In this document: positions 18,175 to 27,163 of the stretch, in pieces
Layout: the number at the start of each line of letters is the position of its first letter
Position numbering within the stretch: position 1 is the first letter of the stretch
Assembly (NCBI RefSeq): GCF_006517535.1
Contig: NZ_VHQH01000039.1
Location: 124,001 to 188,000, forward strand
Origin: Schumannella sp. 10F1B-5-1
Lineage (GTDB): Bacteria > Actinomycetota > Actinomycetes > Actinomycetales > Microbacteriaceae
Direction: 5' to 3'
Length of the DNA stretch: 64,000 nt
Program-made: the position numbers and the translations under genes
The notes under the pieces: generated by a model
The model's input: only the letters and a program-made list of their open reading frames with translations
Told to the model about the DNA's origin: nothing
The model's database searches: none

Positions 18175-20925
18175 GTGGCCAACCCACGCGTACACGAGAT
18201 CGCGAATGAACTCGGGATCGACAGCAAGCTTGCGATGGACAAGCTGAAGGACATGGGCGAGTTCGTCAAGAGCCCGTCCAGCTCCATCGCCCCGCCGGTC
18301 GCGCGCCGCCTCAAGGCAGCGCTCGAGGCCGACGGCGTGAAGGTGGCGGACAAGCCCGCCGCCGCGGCGCCCAAGCCCGGCCCGCGCCCCGCGCCCGCCG
18401 CGCCGAAGGCCGCCGAGAAGCCGGCCCCGGCGCCGCAGGCCGAGGCGCCCGCCGCACCCCAGGCCGAGCGCGCCGCGCAGGCGCCGAGCGCCCCCGCGGC
18501 GTCGTCGGCCCCCGCGTCGACGGGTCCGAAGCCCGGCGGCTCGCGCCCCGCGCAGCCCCAGCAGGGCGGCTCCGACGCCGCCCGTCCCGGATCGGGTCCG
18601 CGCCCCGGCGCGCCCCGCCCCGGCAACAACCCCTACGCCTCGAGCCAGGGCATGCAGCGCCCCGGCGCCCCGCGTCCCGGCAACAACCCGTTCTCGTCGA
18701 GCCAGGGCATGCCCCGGCCCGGCGGCGGTGCGGGCATCCCGCGTCCGGCAGCTCCGCGCCCCGGCGCGCCCCGTCCCGGCGCCCCGCGCCCGGGTGCTCC
18801 GCGTCCCGGTGCTCCGCGCCCCGGCGGCCCCGGTCGTCCCGGTGCGCCGTTCCAGCAGCGTCAGGGCGGCCCCGGTCGTCCCGGCGGCGGCGGCTCCGGC
18901 GGTGTCGGCGGCGGTCCCCGTCCGGGCGGCGGCTTCGCCGGTCGCCCCGGCGGCGGCGGTCGCGGTGGCCGCGGCAACACCGCGGGTGCCTTCGGTCGTG
19001 GCGGCGGCAAGAGCCGCGCACGCAAGTCGAAGCGCACGAAGCGCGCAGAATTCGAGATGCGGGATGCCCCGCAGCTCGGCGGCGTCGCGATCCCTCGCGG
19101 CAACGGGGCGGTCATCCGCCTCCGCCGCGGCGCGTCGATCAGCGACCTCGCGGACAAGATCGAGAACCTGACCAAGATGACCGTGCAGCCGGGCGCGCTC
19201 GTCACGGCGCTGTTCCACCTCGGTGAGATGGCGACCGCGACCGAGTCGCTCGACGAGGCGACCTTCGGCATCCTCGGCGAGGAGCTGGGCTACAAGATCC
19301 AGGTCGTCTCGCCCGAGGACGAGGACAAGGAGCTCCTCGAGGGCTTCGACATCGACCTCGAGCAGGAGCTCGCGGACGAGGACGACGACCAGCTCGAGAT
19401 CCGGCCCCCGGTCGTCACGGTCATGGGTCACGTCGACCACGGAAAGACCAAGCTGCTCGACGCGATCCGCCAGGCGAACGTCGTCGCGGGCGAGGCCGGC
19501 GGCATCACGCAGCACATCGGCGCCTACCAGGTGTGGACCGAGCACGAGGACATCGAGCGCGCGATCACCTTCATCGACACTCCGGGTCACGAGGCGTTCA
19601 CCGCCATGCGCGCCCGTGGTGCGCAGGTGACCGACATCGCGATCCTCGTGGTCGCCGCCGACGACGGCATCATGCCCCAGACGGTGGAGGCCCTGAACCA
19701 CGCCCAGGCGGCCAACGTGCCGATCGTGGTCGCGGTCAACAAGGTCGACAAGGAGGGGGCGAACCCCGCCAAGGTCCGCCAGCAGCTCACCGAGTTCGGC
19801 CTGGTCGCCGAGGAGTACGGCGGCGACGTCATGTTCGTCGACGTGTCGGCCACGCAGAAGAAGGGCATCCAGGAGCTCCTGGACGCCGTGCTGCTGACCG
19901 CCGACGCGGGTCTCGACCTGCGCGCGAACCCGAACAAGGACGCCCGCGGTGTCGCCATCGAGGCGAAGCTCGACAAGGGACGCGGCGCCGTGGCGACCGT
20001 GCTCATCCAGTCGGGAACGCTGCGCGTCGGCGACGCGATCGTCGCGGGAACGGCCTACGGCCGCGTCCGCGCGATGCACGACGAGAACGGCGACACGGTC
20101 GAGGAGGCCTGGCCTTCGCGTCCCGTGCAGGTGCAGGGTCTGTCGACCGTGCCCCGCGCCGGCGACACTTTCCTCGTCACCGAGGAGGACCGCACCGCCC
20201 GTCAGATCGCCGAGAAGCGCGAAGCCGTCGAGCGCAACGCCCAGCTGGCCAAGGCCCGCAAGCGCATCTCGCTCGAGGACTTCACCCGCGCACTCGAAGA
20301 GGGCAAGGTCGAGTCGCTCAACCTCATCATCAAGGGTGATGTCTCCGGTGCCGTCGAGGCGCTCGAGGAGGCCCTGCTCAAGATCGAGGTCGACGACAGC
20401 GTCCAGCTGCGCATCCTGCACCGCGGTGTGGGTGCCGTCACCGAGTCGGACATCGACCTGGCGACGATCGACAACGCGATCGTCATCGGCTTCAACGTCC
20501 GCCCCGACGTCAAGGCCCGCGAGCGCGCTGCGCGCGAGGGCATCGACGTGCGGTTCTACTCGGTCATCTACTCCGCGCTCGACGACATCGAGTCGTCGCT
20601 CAAGGGCATGCTCAAGCCGGAGTACGAAGAGGTCCAGTCGGGTGTCGCCGAGATCCGCGAGGTGTTCCGCTCCTCGAAGTTCGGCAACATCGCCGGTGTG
20701 CTCGTGCGCTCCGGCACCATCACCCGCAACGCCAAGGCGCGGGTCATCCGCGACGGCGTCGTGGTGGGCGACAACCTCGCCATCGAGTCGCTGCGTCGTT
20801 TCAAGGACGACGTCACCGAGGTCAAGACGGACTTCGAGGCCGGTATCGGTCTCGGCAAGTTCAACGACATCCAGATCGGCGACGAGATCGAGACGATCGA
20901 GATGAAGGAGAAGCCGCGGGTCTGA
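18175..20925 (+). CDS. infB: Translation initiation factor IF-2
   Basis: A 916-residue GTPase that places initiator tRNA on the 30S subunit and promotes subunit joining. The N-terminal IF2_N module ([20 protein letters not shown]) is followed by a ~250-residue Ala/Pro/Gly-rich linker with PRPGA repeats and an Arg/Gly-rich end. The G domain begins near residue 417 with GHVDHGKT, then DTPGHEAF and NKVDKEG; the OB-fold and C-terminal tRNA-binding domains follow to the end. GTG 18175 has AGGAG 4 nt upstream. It is probably expressed with nusA/ylxR and rbfA as part of the translation block. Confidence 0.98.
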   Translation: MANPRVHEIANELGIDSKLAMDKLKDMGEFVKSPSSSIAPPVARRLKAALEADGVKVADKPAAAAPKPGPRPAPAAPKAAEKPAPAPQAEAPAAPQAERAAQAPSAPAASSAPASTGPKPGGSRPAQPQQGGSDAARPGSGPRPGAPRPGNNPYASSQGMQRPGAPRPGNNPFSSSQGMPRPGGGAGIPRPAAPRPGAPRPGAPRPGAPRPGAPRPGGPGRPGAPFQQRQGGPGRPGGGGSGGVGGGPRPGGGFAGRPGGGGRGGRGNTAGAFGRGGGKSRARKSKRTKRAEFEMRDAPQLGGVAIPRGNGAVIRLRRGASISDLADKIENLTKMTVQPGALVTALFHLGEMATATESLDEATFGILGEELGYKIQVVSPEDEDKELLEGFDIDLEQELADEDDDQLEIRPPVVTVMGHVDHGKTKLLDAIRQANVVAGEAGGITQHIGAYQVWTEHEDIERAITFIDTPGHEAFTAMRARGAQVTDIAILVVAADDGIMPQTVEALNHAQAANVPIVVAVNKVDKEGANPAKVRQQLTEFGLVAEEYGGDVMFVDVSATQKKGIQELLDAVLLTADAGLDLRANPNKDARGVAIEAKLDKGRGAVATVLIQSGTLRVGDAIVAGTAYGRVRAMHDENGDTVEEAWPSRPVQVQGLSTVPRAGDTFLVTEEDRTARQIAEKREAVERNAQLAKARKRISLEDFTRALEEGKVESLNLIIKGDVSGAVEALEEALLKIEVDDSVQLRILHRGVGAVTESDIDLATIDNAIVIGFNVRPDVKARERAAREGIDVRFYSVIYSALDDIESSLKGMLKPEYEEVQSGVAEIREVFRSSKFGNIAGVLVRSGTITRNAKARVIRDGVVVGDNLAIESLRRFKDDVTEVKTDFEAGIGLGKFNDIQIGDEIETIEMKEKPRV
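18751..18825 (+). repeat. Five 15-bp repeats encoding PRPGA in infB
   Basis: Five consecutive 15-nt units of the form GCTCCGCGCCCCGGC, each encoding Ala-Pro-Arg-Pro-Gly, inside the IF-2 linker. Slippage here would change linker length without a frameshift. Confidence 0.8.
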
Positions 20926-20935
20926 TCCGTGGTTC

Positions 20936-21013
20936 GGGGCCCCGTCGTCTGCCTTCCGAGGCAAGAGCGGGGCCCCTTCCCCGATTGCCTCGGAAGGCAG
21001 ACGACGGGGCCCC
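20936..21013 (+). repeat. Perfect 28-bp inverted repeat between infB and rbfA
   Basis: The arm at 20936-20963 (begins GGGGCCCCGTCGTCTGCC) is the exact reverse complement of 20986-21013, with a 22-nt loop that can itself fold because it contains CGGGG and CCCCG. It fills most of the 115-bp gap. The stem is far longer than other terminators in the window and has no T-tract, so termination, RNase processing or a small mobile palindrome are all possible. Confidence 0.9.
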
Positions 21014-21040
21014 TCAACGCCCTGGAGAGAGAAGGTTCTG

Positions 21041-21481
21041 ATGGGTGAGAACCCTCGCGCGGCGAAGCTCGCCGACCGCATCAAGGAGATCGTCGCCAAG
21101 CGCCTCGAGAAGGGGCTGCGCGACCCTCGCCTCGGCTTCGTGACCATCACGGATGTTCGCGTCACGGGCGACCTGCAGCACGCGTCGATCTTCTACACCG
21201 TCTACGGCACCGACGAGGAGCGCACCGACTCCGCCGCTGCGCTGAAGGCGGCGACGGGGATGCTGCGCACCGAGGTCGGCCGCAACATCACGGCTCGCCT
21301 GACCCCGAGCCTCGAGTTCATCGCCGACGCGATCCCCGAGAACGCCGACCGCATCTCGTCGCTGCTGCGCGAGGCCGCGACGCGCGACGCCGACTCGGCG
21401 ACGCTCGCCGCCGGCGCCAGCTACGCCGGCGACGCCGACCCCTACGTCAAGCCGCGCGAGCTCGACGACGACGAGGACTGA
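21041..21481 (+). CDS. rbfA: Ribosome-binding factor A
   Basis: A 146-residue KH-like protein needed for late maturation of the 30S subunit and for cold adaptation. The family pattern is clear: RAAKLADRIKEIVAKRLEKG, DPRLGFVTITDVRVTGDLQHA, a YTVYG strand, and LRTEVGRNITARLTPSLEF. The acidic C-terminus ends in DDDED. It follows infB after a 115-bp gap occupied by a large inverted repeat. ATG 21041 is the only sensible start. Confidence 0.97.
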   Translation: MGENPRAAKLADRIKEIVAKRLEKGLRDPRLGFVTITDVRVTGDLQHASIFYTVYGTDEERTDSAAALKAATGMLRTEVGRNITARLTPSLEFIADAIPENADRISSLLREAATRDADSATLAAGASYAGDADPYVKPRELDDDED

Positions 21482-21546
21482 TCCCGCAGAGCCCCGCCGG
21501 CCGCGCCGCCCTCGACGAGCGTCTGCCGCACGCGTAGCGTGGCCGC

Positions 21547-22113
21547 ATGAGCGGGCTCATCGTGGAGCAGATCGTCAGCGCCGACGGCAAGGCGGTGGAT
21601 GACGACGGCGGCATGTCGTTCATCGGCGTCGCTGATCCCTCGGAGGTCGACACCGATCAGCTGACCATGCTGGAGCGGGTCGACGCGATCCTGTTGGGAC
21701 GCCGCACCTACGAGATGTTCGCCGGCTTCTGGCCGACCGTGACGCCCGACGAGCAACCGGCCGCGGGACCGATGAACTCTCTGCCCAAGCACGTCGTCTC
21801 GTCGACGCTCGCGGCCGCGCCCTGGGGCGTGCACGCTCCGGCGCAGATCGAGCGGGGCGACGGTGTCGAGACCGCGCGTCGGCTGCTCGACCGGTACACC
21901 GGCGCCGTGATCGTGTGGGGGAGCCTGACGCTGACGGATGCGCTCTTCCGGGCGGGCCTCGTCGACACGGTGCGCTTCCGCACGCTGCCGGCGCTGCTGG
22001 GCGGCGGACGACCCGCGACCCCGCCGGAGCTCGGACTGCTGCCGCTGACACACGTGTCGACCCGGGCCTATCCCGCGGGGCAGATCACGACCGAGTACCG
22101 CGTGCGCCGCTGA
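21547..22113 (+). CDS. Dihydrofolate reductase-like (RibD C-terminal domain) protein
   Basis: A 188-residue protein of the RibD C-terminal/DHFR-like fold: VEQIVSADGKAVDD at the start, DAILLGRRTYEMFAGFWP, then VIVWGSLTLTDALFRAGLVD and LLGGGRPATPP. Such proteins are usually NADPH-dependent reductases of unknown substrate and are common in actinobacteria; there is no evidence that this one is the cell's folate or riboflavin enzyme. A TAGCGT box (21535-21540) ends 6 nt before the ATG, indicating a leaderless transcript separate from rbfA. Confidence 0.85.
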   Translation: MSGLIVEQIVSADGKAVDDDGGMSFIGVADPSEVDTDQLTMLERVDAILLGRRTYEMFAGFWPTVTPDEQPAAGPMNSLPKHVVSSTLAAAPWGVHAPAQIERGDGVETARRLLDRYTGAVIVWGSLTLTDALFRAGLVDTVRFRTLPALLGGGRPATPPELGLLPLTHVSTRAYPAGQITTEYRVRR

Positions 22114-22123
22114 TCCCTGCGCA

Positions 22124-23026
22124 CTACTTGAGCAGGCGCGACAGCACGCGATCGGCCAGGGGCTTGCCGCCCGTCTGGCAGGTGGGGCAGTACTGGAACG
22201 TCGAGTCGCTGTAGATCACCTGCCGCACGGTGTCGCCGCACACCGGGCAGGGCTCGCCGGTACGACCGTGCACGCGCATCCCGCTGCGCTTCTCGCCCTT
22301 GAGCTCGGACGCCGCGAGGCCGTCGGCACGCTCGAGGGCTTCGGCGAGCGTCGAGCGCAGCGCCGTGTAGAGCGTCGCGACCTTCTCGGGTGACATGTTC
22401 GCCGGGGTGAAGGGCGACATCCGCGCGACGTGCAGGATCTCGTCGGAGTACGCGTTGCCGATTCCCGCGATGACCGACTGGTTGCGCAGCACGCCCTTGA
22501 TCTGCTCGCGCCCGCGACCGGCCAGGATGCGCGCGAACGTCTCCTCGTCGAACTCGTCGGTCATCGGATCGGGGCCGAGCCGCGCGATGCCGGGCACCTC
22601 GGCGGGGTCGCGCACGAGGTGGATGGCGAGGCTCTTCTTCGTGCCCGCCTCGGTCACGTCGATTCCGCTGCCGTCGTCGAGCACGATCCGCGCCGCGATC
22701 GGCGAGCGGCCGGGCTTCGTCACCGGCTTCGGCGCCTCGGCGCGCCAGCGCAGCCAGCCGGCGCGCGCGAGATGCATCACGAGATGGATCGGGAACGCCG
22801 CCGGTTCGTCGGCGCCGTCGCCGGATCCTGTGGGCTCGAGCGTCAGGTCGAGGAACTTGCCGTGCCGGGTGACGTCGGCGACCCGCATCCCGTGCACCGC
22901 CTCGACCGGCGGGTCGAAGGTCTTGAGCGCCGGGAAGGCCAGGATGCTCAGGCGGTCGACGACGCGCCCGCCCAGACGGCGGCCGAGATCGGTCGCCAGC
23001 GCGTGCACCTCGGGCAGCTCCGGCAT
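22124..23026 (-). CDS. Fpg/Nei family DNA glycosylase
   Basis: A 300-residue bifunctional DNA glycosylase/AP lyase fold. It begins PELPEV, with the catalytic N-terminal proline after removal of Met and the conserved glutamate next to it. It has the H2TH region (IKGVLRNQSVIAGIGNAYSDEIL) and a C-terminal zinc finger, CPVCG ... YCPTCQTGG. It removes oxidised bases; overall it looks closer to the actinobacterial Nei/Fpg-like group than to canonical MutM, so the exact lesion is uncertain. It lies downstream of mutY in the same orientation, which makes a small oxidised-guanine repair neighbourhood. Confidence 0.93.
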   Translation of the reverse strand: MPELPEVHALATDLGRRLGGRVVDRLSILAFPALKTFDPPVEAVHGMRVADVTRHGKFLDLTLEPTGSGDGADEPAAFPIHLVMHLARAGWLRWRAEAPKPVTKPGRSPIAARIVLDDGSGIDVTEAGTKKSLAIHLVRDPAEVPGIARLGPDPMTDEFDEETFARILAGRGREQIKGVLRNQSVIAGIGNAYSDEILHVARMSPFTPANMSPEKVATLYTALRSTLAEALERADGLAASELKGEKRSGMRVHGRTGEPCPVCGDTVRQVIYSDSTFQYCPTCQTGGKPLADRVLSRLLK

Positions 23027-23037
23027 GCGCCCATCCT

Positions 23038-23066
23038 GCCCGTCGCGACCGACATCGCGACAGGGC
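23038..23066 (-). promoter_or_regulatory. Palindrome between mutY and the Fpg/Nei gene
   Basis: GCCC-GTCGCGA (23038-23048) pairs with TCGCGAC-(A)-GGGC (23055-23066) over a 6-nt loop, 12 bp upstream of the glycosylase start. It may terminate mutY or be a dyad operator over the promoter of the downstream gene. Confidence 0.4.
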
Positions 23067-23100
23067 GGCATCTCCGGCGCCGCCGCCGGCCACCGTGCGA

Positions 23101-23976
23101 TCAGTCGGGCAGCGTCCAGCCCTCGGCCGCCGAGCCCGCGATCAGCCGATCGGCCGCGAGTCCGCGCACGGCGCGCGCGAGCTGCTCGGCGTCGGGCCAG
23201 AGCGCGTGCAAGGCCGCATCCGGAACCGGGATGTCGGCGCCGCGCAGCTCACGCAGCACGAGCCCGCGCACCTGACGGTCGGACCCCTCGTACTTCGCCT
23301 GCCGCGGCGGCCGCGGCGCGTCGGGCTCCGGCTCGGGATAGCCGGCGGCTCGCCAGGCGCAGGCCGCCGCGATCGGGCACAGCTCGCAGCGCGGCGCGCG
23401 GGCCGTGCAGACGATCGCGCCGAGCTCCATGGCGCCGGCGTTGACGAGCACGCTCTGCTCCCGGTCGGCGGGCAGGAGCGCCTCCATCTCGGCGAGGTCG
23501 CGCGTCGTCGAGGGCGGTCCCGGCAGCGCGACGCCGCGCACGGCGCGGGCGAGAACCCGGCGCACGTTCGTGTCGACGACGGGATGCCGCCGGCCGTAGG
23601 CGAACACGGCCACGGCGCGCGCGGTGTAAGGGCCGATCCCCGGCAGCGCGAGCAGCGCATCCACGTCGGAGGGGACGACGCCGCCGTGGTGCTCGGTGAT
23701 CGCGACGGCGGCGCCGTGCAGGGCGAGAGCGCGGCGCGGGTAGCCGAGCCGATCCCAGGCCCGGATCGCCTCGGACGCCGGCGCGGCGGCGAGGTCGGCC
23801 GGCGTCGGCCAGCGCGCGAGCCATTCCTCGAGTCGGGGGATGACGCGCACGACCGGGGTCTGCTGCAGCATGAACTCGCTGACGAGCGTGCCCCAGGCCG
23901 GGAATCCGGGCTGACGCCAGGGCAGGTCGCGCTTCTCGCGCGTGAACCAGTCGGCGATCGTCGGCGCGAGGTCCAC
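23101..23976 (-). CDS. mutY: A/G-specific adenine glycosylase
   Basis: A 291-residue HhH-GPD glycosylase that removes adenine mispaired with 8-oxoguanine. The active-site glutamate is in SEFMLQQTPV, the helix-hairpin-helix is LPGIGPYTARAV and the catalytic aspartate is in HPVVDTNVRRV. The [4Fe-4S] cysteines have the spacing C-x6-C-x2-C-x5-C (CTARAPRCELCPIAAAC). The C-terminal MutT-like recognition domain of E. coli MutY is missing, giving the short actinobacterial form. GTG 23976 is placed 6 nt after a minus-strand TACGCT box (23988-23983). Confidence 0.95.
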   Translation of the reverse strand: MDLAPTIADWFTREKRDLPWRQPGFPAWGTLVSEFMLQQTPVVRVIPRLEEWLARWPTPADLAAAPASEAIRAWDRLGYPRRALALHGAAVAITEHHGGVVPSDVDALLALPGIGPYTARAVAVFAYGRRHPVVDTNVRRVLARAVRGVALPGPPSTTRDLAEMEALLPADREQSVLVNAGAMELGAIVCTARAPRCELCPIAAACAWRAAGYPEPEPDAPRPPRQAKYEGSDRQVRGLVLRELRGADIPVPDAALHALWPDAEQLARAVRGLAADRLIAGSAAEGWTLPD

Positions 23977-23982
23977 GCCACC

Positions 23983-24018
23983 AGCGTAGGGCGCGCGGGG
24001 GGCGAGCCCGCCTACGCT
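23983..24018. promoter_or_regulatory. Divergent leaderless promoters of mutY and the P-loop gene
   Basis: TACGCT reads on the minus strand at 23988-23983 (for mutY) and on the plus strand at 24013-24018 (for the gene at 24025), each ending 6 nt from its start codon. The -10 boxes are only 24 bp apart, so the promoters may compete. Confidence 0.65.
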
Positions 24019-24024
24019 GGCTCC

Positions 24025-24711
24025 ATGCCCCGCTGGTCACCGAAACGCCGCGCCGTTCTCGATGCGCTGGCCGCCGAGATCGTGCACAACTACCCGCGCG
24101 GTCGCATCATGATCGCCGTCGACGGTCTCGACGGCGTCGGTCGCGCGGCCTTCGCCGGCGACCTCGTCGAGGCGCTGCGCCGCGATGACCGCGCCGCCTT
24201 CTCGGCCGACCTCGCCGACTTCGGCCGCTCCCGCGCCGAGCTGCTCGAGCGGGTCGGCGACGACGGCGAGGTCGGCGACGAGGGCTGGTACCGCGAGCAC
24301 CTCGACGTCGGTCTGCTGCGGCGTGCTCTCGTCGAGCCGTTCCGGATGGGCGGCAGCGCCGGATTCCAGCTCGCCGCCTTCGACCCCGACCGGGATGCCC
24401 CGCGCGAGTCGGCCTGGACGACCGCGCCCGCCGACGCCGACCTGGTCGTGCACGGCGCCTTCGCGAACCGTCCGGAGTTGCGCGATCTGTGGAGCTTCTC
24501 GGTCTGGCTCGAGGCGCCGGAGGAGGTCGCGTACGCGCGCCTCGCCGCGGCGACCGGCACACGGCGGGATCCGGATGCCGACGAGCACCGCCGCCGTCGC
24601 TGGGCTCAGGCGCGCTACCGCGCCGAGGCGGACCCGACCGCCCGCGCCATCGCGCTGATCGACCTGAGCGACGAGGAGCATCCGCGCCGGATCTTCGCCG
24701 ACAGCTGCTGA
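24025..24711 (+). CDS. Uridine-kinase-like P-loop protein with degenerate Walker A
   Basis: A 228-residue protein that looks like a nucleoside/uridine kinase: an N-terminal strand and P-loop position (IAVDGLDGVGRAAFAGDL), a central DLVVHGAFANRPELRD region and a lid with AGE-like basic residues (EHRRRRWAQARYRAEADP). The P-loop reads GLDGVGRA, so the phosphate-binding Lys is Arg and the following Ser/Thr is Ala. It may bind nucleotide weakly or have lost catalysis. A leaderless promoter precedes ATG 24025. The function is unknown. Confidence 0.75.
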   Translation: MPRWSPKRRAVLDALAAEIVHNYPRGRIMIAVDGLDGVGRAAFAGDLVEALRRDDRAAFSADLADFGRSRAELLERVGDDGEVGDEGWYREHLDVGLLRRALVEPFRMGGSAGFQLAAFDPDRDAPRESAWTTAPADADLVVHGAFANRPELRDLWSFSVWLEAPEEVAYARLAAATGTRRDPDADEHRRRRWAQARYRAEADPTARAIALIDLSDEEHPRRIFADSC

Positions 24712-24754
24712 CCCGCGCCGACGACCGACGGCGCAACCGCGTGCCCGACGGCGT

Positions 24755-25753
24755 TCAGCGCAGCGGGACGCGCCGCACGACCTCGTCGACCGGCAGGAAT
24801 CCGCCCTGCTCGACCTCGTGCACGAGCGCCGTGAGCGCCGCGCTGATCGGCGCCGTCCGACCCGCGGCGGCGGCCTCGCGCACGACCGCGCCGTTGAGTG
24901 CGTCGATCTCGGTCGGCTGACCGCGGCGGATGCTCTGCAGCGTCGAGCCGGGGTTCGGCACGTCGCCCATCTGCCGCGCCATCGCCCGGGGGAGGAGGCC
25001 GCCCAGCGCGAGCGGCGCGGCGCCGAGCAGGCCGAGCCGCGCATCCGTCAGCCCGCGCAGCGGAGCGAAGCGGATGCCGAGCGCGCGGGCGAGACGCACG
25101 GTCTCGCGCATGCTGGCGGTCAGGATGCGCCGCAGGCGTGGATCGGCGACGACCTGCTGAACGCTGAGCCCGGTGATCGCGGGCAGGGCGTTGACGTGGT
25201 TGATGAGCAGCTTCGTCCACTGCGCACCGCGCAGGTCGTCGACGGTCTCGATCGGCATGACCTGCCCGAGCAGGTCGGCGGCGAAGCGCAGGGGAGCGGG
25301 ATCGGCGCCGGGTTCGCGACCGAGCACGGTCGGCAGCGGCGCGGTCACCGTGACCTCGCCCGGCACCAGGAACGACGCCGCGATGAGCGAGAGCGCCCCG
25401 ATCGCCTCGGCCCGCGGGGCCGCGCGGCGTGCGACGGCGATGCCATCGAGGCCGTTCTGCACGACGACGAGCGGCACGCCGTCACCGAGCGCGGCCGCGT
25501 TCATCCCGAGCGCCTTCTCGGCCGCGGCGGCCTTGGTCGTGGCCACGACGAGGTCGAAGCGGCCCGTGAGCACCTCGCCCGCGTCGAGAAGCGCGCGGTG
25601 CTCGCCCCAGCCGCCGGTCAGCAGCAGCCCGTCGCGGCGGATCGCCGCGAGGTGCTCGCCGCGGGCGGTGACGGCGACGTCGTGGCCGCCGCGATCGAGC
25701 AGCGCGGCGATCGTGCCGCCGATGGCTCCGGCCCCGATGATCCCGATCCGCAC
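24755..25753 (-). CDS. 2-dehydropantoate 2-reductase family protein (PanE/ApbA)
   Basis: A 332-residue ketopantoate reductase-like enzyme. The Rossmann motif GIIGAGAIGGTIAALL is at the N-terminus, followed by VVVATTKA and VVVQNGLDG. The C-terminal all-helical domain includes WTKLLINHVNALPAITG, with the catalytic lysine, and PTEIDALNGAVV, with the family's E-x-D-x-x-N-G. It would reduce ketopantoate to pantoate with NADPH in CoA synthesis, but the family has many paralogues and no other pan gene is in the window. GTG 25753 follows TAGGCT (minus strand, 25765-25760) by 6 nt. Confidence 0.88.
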   Translation of the reverse strand: MRIGIIGAGAIGGTIAALLDRGGHDVAVTARGEHLAAIRRDGLLLTGGWGEHRALLDAGEVLTGRFDLVVATTKAAAAEKALGMNAAALGDGVPLVVVQNGLDGIAVARRAAPRAEAIGALSLIAASFLVPGEVTVTAPLPTVLGREPGADPAPLRFAADLLGQVMPIETVDDLRGAQWTKLLINHVNALPAITGLSVQQVVADPRLRRILTASMRETVRLARALGIRFAPLRGLTDARLGLLGAAPLALGGLLPRAMARQMGDVPNPGSTLQSIRRGQPTEIDALNGAVVREAAAAGRTAPISAALTALVHEVEQGGFLPVDEVVRRVPLR

Positions 25754-25808
25754 CCTGCGAGCCTAGGGCGACGCGGCGGCCGCGCGCCGCGCTGTTAGCG
25801 TGAACGCC

Positions 25809-26759
25809 GTGCCCGATGAGTCCCGTTCCGCCGCGCCGGAATCCGCTGCGCCCCGAAGCCCGGCGCCCAGCGGCATCCTGGTGGTCGACAAGCCCCTCGG
25901 CGTGACCAGCCACGACGTGGTCCGGGTCGTGCGACGCACGGCGGGCACCCGGAAGGTCGGGCACGCCGGCACGCTCGACCCCCTCGCGACCGGTCTCATG
26001 ATGCTCGGCGTCGAGAGCTCGACCCGGCTGCTGACCTACCTCGTCGGCCTCGACAAGGAGTACCTGGCGACCATCCGCCTCGGCCACGGCACCACGACCG
26101 ACGACGCCGAGGGCGAGTCGACCGGCGGCGCCGACGCCTCGGCGCTGACCGAGGCCGAGGTGGGAGCCGCGATCGCCCCGCTGACCGGCGACATCCGCCA
26201 GCGCCCCTCCGACTACAGCGCGATCAAGGTCGACGGGCGCCGGGCCTACGCCCTGGCGCGCCAGGGCGAGCAGGTCGAGCTGAAGGAGCGCGCCGTGACG
26301 GTCTCGACCTTCGAGGTGCTCGAGCGACGGGTCGAGGGCGCGCACCTCGACCTCGACGTGCGCGTCGAGGTCTCGTCGGGCACCTACGTGCGGGCGCTCG
26401 CCCGCGATCTCGGCTCCGCGCTGAGCGTGGGCGGGCACCTGACGGCGTTGCGCCGCACCCGGGTCGGCCCGTTCGGCCTGGCCGACGCCGCGCCGCCGGA
26501 CGAGCGGGTGCTCGACGGGATGCGCACCCCCGCCTCCGTCGCGAGCGAGCTGTTCCCCGCGGTGACCCTCGACCCCGCGCAGCTCGCCGAGCTCGTGCAC
26601 GGGCGTCGACCGGCGCTGGTCGGCCCCGACCACGAGCTGGCCGAGGCCGACACCGTCGCGGCCCTGACGCCCGATGGACGCCTCGCCGGGCTCGTCTCCC
26701 TGCGCCGGGGCGTCGCCCGCGTGCTCATCAACTTCCCGACCGCGGAGGTGCTCGCGTGA
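25809..26759 (+). CDS. truB: tRNA pseudouridine(55) synthase
   Basis: A 316-residue TruB that makes pseudouridine 55 in the tRNA T-loop. It has GILVVDKPLGVTSHDVV, the catalytic aspartate (residue 57) in GHAGTLDPLATGLM, and the RPSDYSAIKVDGRRAYALAR substrate loop. A C-terminal extension after residue ~240 is typical for actinobacteria. GTG 25809 is preferred over the in-frame GTG at 25800 because TAGCGT (25796-25801) ends 7 nt before it and overlaps the earlier codon. The next gene overlaps its stop by 4 bp. Confidence 0.95.
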   Translation: MPDESRSAAPESAAPRSPAPSGILVVDKPLGVTSHDVVRVVRRTAGTRKVGHAGTLDPLATGLMMLGVESSTRLLTYLVGLDKEYLATIRLGHGTTTDDAEGESTGGADASALTEAEVGAAIAPLTGDIRQRPSDYSAIKVDGRRAYALARQGEQVELKERAVTVSTFEVLERRVEGAHLDLDVRVEVSSGTYVRALARDLGSALSVGGHLTALRRTRVGPFGLADAAPPDERVLDGMRTPASVASELFPAVTLDPAQLAELVHGRRPALVGPDHELAEADTVAALTPDGRLAGLVSLRRGVARVLINFPTAEVLA

Positions 26760-27124
26760 TCCTCGCTCTCACGATCGTCGGCGTCGTCGTCGCGCTGGCC
26801 GCGGGCCTGCTCGACGTGGTGCTCGGACTGCTCGGCCGCAAGCCTGACGATTTCAGTCTCGGCGCGCTCGCCCTCGTCGAGCTCGTGCTCGTGGTGCAGG
26901 TCGTCACGGCGATGGTGGCGCCCTTCGTCGGCAATCCGCCGACCGGCAACCCGATCGAGTTCTGGGCCTATCTGATCGCGGCCGTCGCCATCCCGGTGCT
27001 GGCCGCGTTCTGGGCGCTGAGCGAGAAGACCCGGTGGAGCACGGTCGTGCTCGGCGTCGCGGCCTTGGCCGTCGGCGTGATGCTCTGGCGCATGCACGTG
27101 ATCTGGACGGTGCAGGCGGCCTGA
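26756..27124 (+). CDS. Small four-helix membrane protein
   Basis: A 122-residue hydrophobic protein with four predicted helices (residues ~3-25, ~36-58, ~68-90 and ~96-117) and short polar loops. I do not recognise a family. It overlaps truB by GTGA and is therefore probably cotranslated. Its strong hydrophobicity and normal codon use make it a real gene. Similar small membrane proteins are common in Microbacteriaceae but uncharacterised. Confidence 0.7.
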   Translation: MILALTIVGVVVALAAGLLDVVLGLLGRKPDDFSLGALALVELVLVVQVVTAMVAPFVGNPPTGNPIEFWAYLIAAVAIPVLAAFWALSEKTRWSTVVLGVAALAVGVMLWRMHVIWTVQAA

Positions 27125-27163
27125 GCGAGCGAGCGCACCCCGGCGCTCGACTAATCTGGGTCG

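Noticed and set aside
17068-21165. A 1365-codon open frame on the minus strand across infB and ylxR
   Set aside because: Only its last 225 codons (pnuC, 17068-17745) are real. The rest is antisense to infB, lacks family similarity and is the usual GC-driven open shadow frame.
25800-25808. GTG 25800 as the truB start
   Set aside because: It overlaps the TAGCGT -10 box; GTG 25809 fits the leaderless spacing used across the window.
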